A stretch of DNA of 64,000 bases from NCBI GenBank assembly GCA_004794785.1, contig SJOL01006496.1, positions 131,218 through 195,217 of the forward strand. The letters are read 5' to 3'. The notes below the pieces were generated by a model. The model made no database searches. It worked only from the letters and a program-made list of their open reading frames with translations, and was not told where the DNA came from. A program made the position numbers and the translations under genes. The DNA is from Opisthorchis felineus. Lineage: Eukaryota > Platyhelminthes > Trematoda > Opisthorchiida > Opisthorchiidae. Of this stretch, positions 56,825 to 64,000 are shown piece by piece (position 1 is the first letter of the stretch; every line of letters starts with the position of its first letter).

Positions 56825-59640
56825 ACGCAGTCGAGGCTTTCCCCCAGGCCTCACGGGTCGGGTTTGTTCTGGTTGTTCAGCGACTACCTGAAAGGCCCAA
56901 GCAGAAAAATGGCGAAGCATCGCTCCTAAAATTCTAAGCGCTGGACGGTGAGCTTGCTGGCTCGGGGACTCATAAAAAGGTACCCAAAAGTTCTTTCAAC
57001 TGGGTTCCAGATACAGCATGAACAACCGTGGGAGGAAGGTCAGTCCAAGCACAAATTATTCCAAATGAAAAAAATGTTACCTAACAAAATTGGGCTCCCT
57101 GAGCTTGAAGTCTTCTCGCTATGTTCTCACCGTGTAACAACTGGGTCAACAGTAAAAATCCTGCCAGGCGAACCTTGTCCAAACAAGACATGGGTAAGTA
57201 TTAGGTTCCCTCGGAGGCGACGATACTCCAGGGGAGAGGGCAGGCACCTCGAGAAGCGTTTCATATTCAGTAGATTTGAGACCAGCAACGATCTTTGCGG
57301 CAGCTCGTTGGACACACCTAGTGGGCGTCACGTCCTTTTAACGTCCCGATTAGACAAACCAGCTGCCATATTCAAAACGCGGTCTGACACAGGCCCCACA
57401 GAATATGTGGAAGTCCGTGTGAGTGATGCAGGGGAAAGCTCCCCAAATTACCGTAGAAAGAAGAATGCCTTTTGATCCAATTTTTTGGGGCCGTGTGAGA
57501 AGGACATGTCTGACGAAGGCCAGATACCTAAATCCATCTTCGTTATGTCTTCTCGTAGTTTTTCACAACATACGATAAAAGCGTTCGTTGAGTCTAAGTC
57601 GAACGACAAACGGATGCACTTTTGGTCATCAAGAGCAAGGTCCTAGTCCAGTGACCGATGCTATGCAACGTCAACACCCATTTGGAGAGCGCTGGCATTG
57701 AAACTCCAGGAATTCAGTTAGTCTGCAAAAATTATACATGGACTTGAACTGGGTTTGGAAGGTTGCCGACGTAGATCAGAAACAGAAACGGTCCTTAGAA
57801 GGAGTCTCGAAGAGCTCCAGTAGTGGTAGATGCAGAAGAGTAGCGGGTTGAGCCGAATTCCACTTGAAATATTCTATATAACAGGGACGTCGTAATCCAG
57901 CGTGGAATTTCTCTTTGCTTCCCATTGGACTCTAGCTTGTGGAACAGCAGAAATTGTGGGGCCCTGTCGAATGCTTTTGAGAAATCGGAGAACATGGCAT
58001 CCGATATGAGCCATGCGTTTTAGCCTGAGTTGAACTGTCCATAAATAAAGCGTGTCGGTCACGGAAGAGCGGTTTGGGGAGAGTCCGTTTTGAGCTGGGT
58101 GTATTTTAAACTGGTAATGAAGTGATTTATGATGATACCTTCAGAATACCTTCCACTGCCTTGCTCAAGATGCTCGCGAGGCTGATAGGCCCGTAGCTGC
58201 AGGACTGTAAGCAGTCACCAGAACTTTAGATTGGCGTGACAGTCGCCTCCTCGCAAGCATGGGGAACGTTGCCCTCGTCGAACGACTGACGAACCACCAG
58301 GCAGAAATGCTTGATCAATACGGGTGACGTTTCCTTCAGGATCCTTGGATGGGCCACGTCAGGCCCCAGCGCGCTGAAAAGTTTGTCTTGTGGAAGAGTT
58401 GACAAACACTGTTACTCGTGAAGGGCAAATTGTTCGGAAGCTGTTCGTAGTTGCGCCTTGCCAAGATTGGATGTCGTGAGGTAGCTTGGGCAGAACACAC
58501 GCCAGCACGGTGTCCTCTGTAGGCTGCAGAGGCCACTATCGGGTCATCCACGGGTATCCCATTTCTGTCTCTCGAGCAAAAGGGCTTCGGCTTTTTTTCG
58601 ACGGCCTCATTTGGCCACACGTTTGCGTCTTACCGTGCAAGGTCCAGTGTCATGACCTGCTTATATGTTTATTTGGTGGGTTTGTGATTTACAGCGGTTC
58701 CACGGCACACGAAATGCCAGCCCAACTCCTGTCTCTTGCATTTATCTTTTCAAAGAATAGTTGAAACCCTGTTTCTAGCTGGGTAGCTTTTGGTCCGTTT
58801 GACTGCACACTGGTTTCTTTCAGGCGAATACCGCATCAACCCCGTGCATTTTTCGGAAAATTATTCTGTTCATCTCCTCCAATGAATCTGACCCCAGTTT
58901 ATGCTGGCCAAGGTAGATGCACATTCCTGAGTGGTCGACACGGCAGTAGTTTTGAACCTACGTTCGATGTTTCGGGCTCCCTGCCCGGTAGCGGCTGAAT
59001 TCATAAGTTAGCACACATTGGTCACTGTGTCCGACAGGAGCCTTAATTATCTCTTGGTCATCGAAGTGTTCTTTGTTGATGATAACCCGATCCAGTAGGG
59101 ATGGTATCTTGCCTGCGACGGCATATTGAGCCGTGATCCCTCAAACGACGTTGGTCAGCGCCAATGCATAATATCCACTGGACCCAATGCACTGAAAGTC
59201 GATCCATGAAGCCTTGAGGTTGTAAAATCACTTACCACCAAAGTGTGCGTGAATCGGTGGCTAGAGCAGAGTTGCCAAGTGTTTGTGTGGAGAATAGGTT
59301 GCCTTCCGGCGGAATCGAGTGGCAAAGGTAGACGACGCCAAGAGGGAGAGAATCGTCCCCACGCAGCAGAATTTGTATCCACAATGCATCACAACGGGAT
59401 GCAGGAGCGAGAGGACAATCGGGGTAGGCAGGGCCGCATTTAAGTATCGAAGACACACACCTGCCCACCACGTTTCGAGTCATCTCGGAAAATGGAGTAG
59501 CCATCTATGGAGTTCTCCGCGTCACAGAAGCCTAATGTGCGCCAGGTTTATACAAGTGCTAATACGGGTAGCTGTTATAGGTCAGCCGACTGTCGAATAT
59601 TGAGAATTTTGTTGGAAAGACTGAGGCGATTCATAGGCAC
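56825..59640 (-). mobile_element. CR1-like LINE, nearly full ORF2 but broken
   Basis: On the minus strand, in order: endonuclease text from about 59600-59150 (YSIFRDDS-like, then DALWIQILLRGDDSLPLGVV, HTLVVSDF). Next is a long worn middle with WGLTWPIQGS-like RT entry near 58340, then motif A FSDFSKAFDRAPQFLLFHKL with WITTSLLYRIFQVEFG (58000-57860), GALRDSF for the SGVPQGSVL block, FLIYVGNLPN, and the C-terminus [20 protein letters not shown] near 57320-57250. The 3' end shares text with the plus copy (AACAACCAGAACAAA... and GAAAGCCTCG, about 56880-56830). Many stops and frameshifts. Confidence 0.82.
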
Positions 59641-59714
59641 GCAATTCAACACCATTTCAGCTGTGTAACAAAACTAACCACGAAGGATGGACCGATATGA
59701 GAAGACTATTGATT

Positions 59715-59820
59715 GGGAGTGTGAAGGCAGCAATGTGTTTATTTCAGCCGGCCAGTATGTTCATACGTATGGAAGTAGCGATGCTGACTTCTCCCGAGGA
59801 TGGACGGCCCTAATAACCGA
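59715..59820 (+). mobile_element. RTE-like LINE 5' fragment
   Basis: GGGAGTGTGAAGGCAGC, TTTCAGCCGGCCAGTATG, TACGTATGGAAGTAGCGATG, CTGACTTCTCCCGAGGATGG, ACGGCCCTAATAACCG is almost identical, in reverse complement, to 33721-33825. Only this ~100-bp piece is present. Confidence 0.75.
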
Positions 59821-60239
59821 AAGGACGAATCTAGTGGACTCGGGCAGATTGCTGTAGAATGAGGCCAATACGGGTGAGAAGCTTCCTCCTTGCCGTCGAA
59901 CGGACTGCTGAAAACCAGCTTAAGCCGCTGGCCACACTTTGAAACTCGCAACAATGAGCGAAGAAACTGTCTTCAGATTAGGGAAATGTGGTGGATATGA
60001 ATGAGACAACCGGGCAGGCGGCGTACGTAAGAGAGAATAGGCTCAAATGGGCGGCCCTTAATAACAGGTTACGTTACAAATGAAGTTATTGATTTATGGC
60101 CCAAACTGGGCATTCTCAAGCTTTTCCGCAGAAGGGCAAAGTTCCTGATGCGGTCAGCTAGAAGTGGCATAAAGATTATTGACATCGTTCTGATCTACTA
60201 GGAGGGAAACAAGCTGATGGAAAATGACCATTCGGGAGA
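59821..60239. other. Unassigned stretch between LINE pieces
   Basis: No element or gene was recognised in about 420 bases. The part close to 60240 may be worn CR1-like RT. Confidence 0.4.
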
Positions 60240-61045
60240 CCATTTGGAGGAGACTCAGCAAGCGCCTATGCCGTGCATCGTGAGAATGGACCAGAAGACA
60301 TCACGAAGATAGATACCAAAAAGGATTTGGGTATCTGGCTCTCTTCAAACGTGTCCTTCTCATTGCACCATGAGAAATCGGCCCAAACGGCATCGCCGTT
60401 CTACGGATGATTAGGCGCACCTTCTTCCGTATTGCTCGCATGGACTTCCAAATACTCTATGGGGCCTACGTCAGACCGCCTCTTGAACACACCAACCAAG
60501 TTGTCTACTCAGGGCGCACGAAGGACGTAACCCTCACTGAGCGCGTCCAGCGAGCTGCTACGAAAATGGTTGCCGGCCTTAAATCCGTGGACCACGAAAT
60601 GCGTCTCGCGGCGCTTGACCTCTTTCCCCTCGAGTATCGCCGCCTCCGAGGAGACGTAATTCTTACTCATGCCCCGTTTGAACAAGGTTTGGCCAACAGG
60701 CTTTTCACCGTTGAGCCAGGGAACACACGGCGGGGACATGGTAAGAAGATTTTCAAGCTCAGAGCGAACACTTTTATTAGGCAAAATTTTTTCTCATTTC
60801 GTACAGCAGCTGCGTGGAATAACCTTCCTCCGACGGTTATCCACGCTCCTTCTAAAACCCAGTTCAAAACGCTATTAGACATTTTTTATGCGAGTCCTTG
60901 TGCTGGCAAGCATACTGCTCCGCGCTGAGAACTTAAAGAGCAGAGCTACACCCTTTTTTCGCTTGTGCCTTTCAGGTTTACAATAGCCGCTGAACGACAA
61001 GAACAAAACCGTCCCGGGAAACCTGTGCGAAAGCCTCAATCCTGT
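60240..61045 (+). mobile_element. CR1-like LINE C-terminal part, plus strand
   Basis: The plus strand reads [31 protein letters not shown], then from 60407 an open frame of about 173 codons: [117 protein letters not shown]. This is the RT C-terminal region of CR1/Jockey-type elements. The clean frame over 173 codons makes this the youngest LINE piece in the window. The 3' tail to about 61045 matches the minus-strand copy's end at 56825-56890. Confidence 0.85.
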
Positions 61046-62396
61046 GTATCAACCCGTTGATCCGTGATGTCTTCTCCCAGGTACAAAGGCCCATCAGTGA
61101 TAGGAAGCGTTGAGTGGTAGTCAACAGTGACCGTGAATTGTTATCCGGGCAATGACGATTGATTGAAGGCCGTGTTTCAAATGAAAGCGCGTTTTAAACC
61201 GCATAAGTTTGGATTTCTTGGCTTTGAGCAGAATATGGCCGGTCGTTGGAATGCTTAGAACTGGAATTGTTTCCGACTTGGTGAGGCTGTGGTTCTCTCG
61301 AACATGGTCCCTGGTAGTCAGCGGAAATTAGGCCAGCAGATTTTATGACAGGACAGACGATAGCTTGTGAATGAAAATGAGTAATCGTGATTCCGTTGAA
61401 AGATCCTTTGGGACCCCGCTGTTGTACCGGAATGAAATAGAATGGAGTGGTAAAGCGCGAAGGCGAACGCGCACACCCCGAATATCCCAGGGTGGATATT
61501 GGAGGACCCGGAGGAACCACACTAGTCACGGCGCGACAAAGGTTTCTGACCATGACATCAATAATGCCATTGCGAAGTTGGGAAGAATGTCGAAGCAAAC
61601 AGGGTATCGGTAACCGCTATACCCATACACGAACCGTAGTGGGGAACAGTGTAGCTGAATGGTCAACACGCCGACAACCCGAATAATTATCAAACCTACT
61701 TTCTCACTTTTACGACCTGAAATCGGGTTAGGCCAACTTTCCCGGGTGAGCGTGCCGCGAATTCGATAAAAAATGTTTCTCGACTGTCATTTTGCCATTA
61801 AAAACAACTGTCACACAAACTTAGGGTTTGAAGCACTCACTTGCTCACTTTATATGAAGATGAAAAATTCTCTCCACCAAACTCATATTGTCCACTGGTA
61901 ATTTCCGAAGGCTTAGACTCGGTGACTGCGCTGACGATTTTAAGGAAGGATCCAGCAAAAGTATCTGCTAGCAACTTCTAAGGGATCCGGATTGGAATCT
62001 GGTAATGGTAGGCACATTTGGCTCGTAGGAAACTTAGAGGTCCGCTGGTTGTCCATAAGAAGCTGGATATCACAGACGCCACACCCGAATAAAACTCGGC
62101 CGACAAGTATACAACCACAATGACCCAACAAGGACAGTGAGTAAAGTGCAAACAAGCCGTGCCTTACAGACCAAATTCAAAAGTCCAAGATGTAAAATGT
62201 ATGACGTACAACCAGTGACTCTTAGGAGTGAACCGGTAGTAGTTGTCTTTGATGAATTCGGGCCGCATCCTGAGAAAGACAGTTAGGTAACAACAATCGA
62301 CTATTGCTGTCTTCCTTTCGGTCGGGAAGAGACCAGACCTTGCAGTGGTGTGACGGTTTGCGCCCCTTAGCAACCCACTGAGCTATACTGGGGGCG
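61046..62396. other. Unassigned stretch
   Basis: No gene was recognised. The overlapping frames 61194-61598 (minus) and 61371-61686 (plus) have no known motif. Confidence 0.4.
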
Positions 62397-62505
62397 CCCG
62401 ACGACACTCACAGTGTTTTTCATACCAGGTTGGTCAGCGGTTAGAGGTCTGACAAACACAGTCTCCTGGTCCCCCTGCTTGGGGGTTGGGACATTCGTGG
62501 TGATC
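62397..62505 (+). repeat. Dispersed repeat, second copy (see 51500)
   Basis: CCGACGACACTCACAGTG, CATACCAGGTTGGTCAGCGG, TTAGAGGTCTGACAAACACA, GTCTCCTGGTCCCCC, TTGGGGGTTGGGACATTCG matches 51606-51705. The preceding bases (62330-62395: AGACCAGACCTTGCAGTGGT, GTGACGG) also resemble 51541-51590 (GTACCTCACCGTGATGTGAC), so the shared unit may reach about 170 bp. Confidence 0.55.
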
Positions 62506-64000
62506 ATTTAACTAGATTTTTCTCTTGGCTCGTGCACAAAATGCAGTTTGAACGCGCCGCTTCCTGACTTGTGCACAACTAACCAAGCAGAATGCTGGCT
62601 CGTGCGTGAATCACATGCCCTTCATCAGAAAGTGAAACTTCCACAACATTTGAACCTTTGCCTTGTAGTTCAGCCCGCTTTTTATCAACATGATTCAATC
62701 ATAGATTCAACAGGTTCTGAGGAAGTTTGTGAGATTGAGAAGGCAGAGCCTCAGAAACACAGCTGACCAGAAATCTTCTGTGGACTGGGCCTTGTTTAGT
62801 GGCTTAATGATAAAGAAATGTTCAAGCCACAAAATATATGTTAATGAGGCAAACAGCGTTTGAGCAGCACGTAGCTACCTGCGCAGAATGAGTGCTATGC
62901 AGACCGTAACTAGACACCATATTAAACACACGTTATATGCATAGCCTGAACACATCGACAATCCTAACAGACCTCCCTTCTGTGGCTATTAAATAGGTTG
63001 GAAGGATCAGTGCCTGTCAACTGGCAGAGTTGTCAAGCTTCACCAGTAATGCGAACAAGAAAGATAGAATTCAGCACAATTTCCAAGTTCTATGGTGCCC
63101 GGGAAGCGGATTTTCGAAATATGATCAAGATTATAGGGACATAAGACATAGTGTGTGGAGAGTTAACCACCCTTAGCTACGACTCACAGATTCAAGAGAC
63201 GGATTCCAGCCATAAGTAGGTCGTATACTCGTGGCCCCGTATTTCTTCTCGGTTCCTATTTCTTTCTTGTTATTTTCACAATAGTTTTTATTCTCATATA
63301 TGCACGCACTTTTCCCTCCTTTATTGCCCCTTTCTTTTCCTTTCCATATTCCGTTCCTTGTTTACACTTTGGTCGGGTCACCCGAAGTATGTTACAAGAT
63401 ACCTGCGTGAAGTCTTCGCATAACATCCATACCCGCCACACCTCGGTCCATTTTGCGAGATCGGAGTCCCAAAGTTGGGTTAGGAAATGGTAGAATATAC
63501 TAATATGTCCGGTTAATCAGCCTTATATTGAAATCTTACTCTACATCAAAAAAGGGCTCGCCATGGATACCCGGATACCCGCAAATCTCCCGAGCACCTT
63601 TGTTCCAGCAATGGCCCTTGATACTTCCTCGTTGCCTATTCCGGTGGATCAGGCATTGGTCATTTGAATCTGTGTAACCTATTTGCTTGGGAATTTTGTT
63701 TTACTGCACAAACCATCTTAGTTTGCAACGCATGAGTGGGGTTTTCAAATTATTTTGGCTAATTTTCCGTGTAGGAGCTTTTTCTTTGGGACATTCTAAT
63801 GACTCAGTTTAGTCTTTGAGAGATGTTGAAGGTTCATTTTCTTTCAAAAAAACGCCCGGATTTATGATTCTTTTTGCTTTGCTTAGAGCAGGGATCTTTT
63901 TTGGTTCTTCCTGCCATCTGCTTCACGTCCGGCTCAGTATTTCCATGAACGCATGCCAGTTATTTAGAACATACTCTGCGATGAGCTGAGGAATACAATC
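62506..64000. other. Right flank, nothing recognised
   Basis: There is no gene, RNA or repeat I can support. A pyrimidine-rich stretch occurs around 63240-63360, and the small frames found here have no motif. Confidence 0.4.

Noticed and set aside
57500..57530. CTGACGAAGGCC as a hammerhead-like motif
   Set aside because: It falls within antisense CR1-like LINE text and lacks a GAAA partner.

Overview
This is a repeat-rich eukaryotic window, most likely from a digenean flatworm (trematode). I infer this from three things: intron-containing animal-type genes, several RTE-like and CR1-like LINE relics with a Penelope-like element (PLE), and a tRNA-derived SINE whose decayed copies read as recurring pseudo-peptides ([17 protein letters not shown] type) that I associate with fluke genomes. 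The lineage call is recognition, not proof. There is no sign of operons, bacterial genes, a phage or CRISPR.

Three protein-coding genes are supported, all on the minus strand. (1) The first coding exon of a leucine-rich-repeat protein lies at 1858-2059; the rest is probably off the left edge. (2) A ZIP-family (SLC39) zinc/iron transporter has two exons at 13233-13557 and 7516-8429. They are joined by a 4.8-kb phase-1 intron with good GT/AG sites, and the 5'-most exon with the start codon was not found. (3) A complete PRMT7-type protein arginine methyltransferase has three exons at 48558-49151, 46823-47123 and 39506-40953. Splice phases agree at both junctions and give a 780-residue protein.

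The rest is intergenic or intronic DNA full of decayed mobile elements. From 9.7 to 10.1, 19.4 to 19.7 and 21.9 to 22.05 kb there are copies of a repeat carrying a hammerhead-ribozyme-like core. The last copy lies 0.5 kb upstream of a broken PLE at 22.5-23.7 kb (RT plus GIY-YIG). From 14.5 to 16.5, 25 to 25.2, 29.1 to 29.3 and at 46.2 kb there are copies of a tRNA-Ser-like SINE. RTE-like LINE pieces lie at 25.9, 31.6-33.9, 36.9-38.05, 41.9-42.5, 43.1-44.5, 50.4, 52.4-54.9 and 55.6-56.0 kb. Two of them sit in PRMT7 intron 2 in the same orientation as the gene. The 31.6-32.1 kb piece is a 5'-truncated LINE inserted into an older one, flanked by an exact 16-bp target-site duplication. CR1-like LINEs lie head-on at 56.8-59.6 (minus) and 60.2-61.05 kb (plus). 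The second tRNA-derived SINE is seen at 21.65, 41.1, 45.1, 52.1, 52.9 and 54.4 kb.

The remaining long stretches (2.1-7.5, 16.5-19.4, 26-29.1, 33.9-36.9, 38.05-39.5 and 61-64 kb) hold nothing I can identify. Many open frames there begin with GTG or TTG and look like chance. The three genes do not form a pathway: they are neighbours, not partners. The most interesting element is the hammerhead-like repeat family and its closeness to the PLE.
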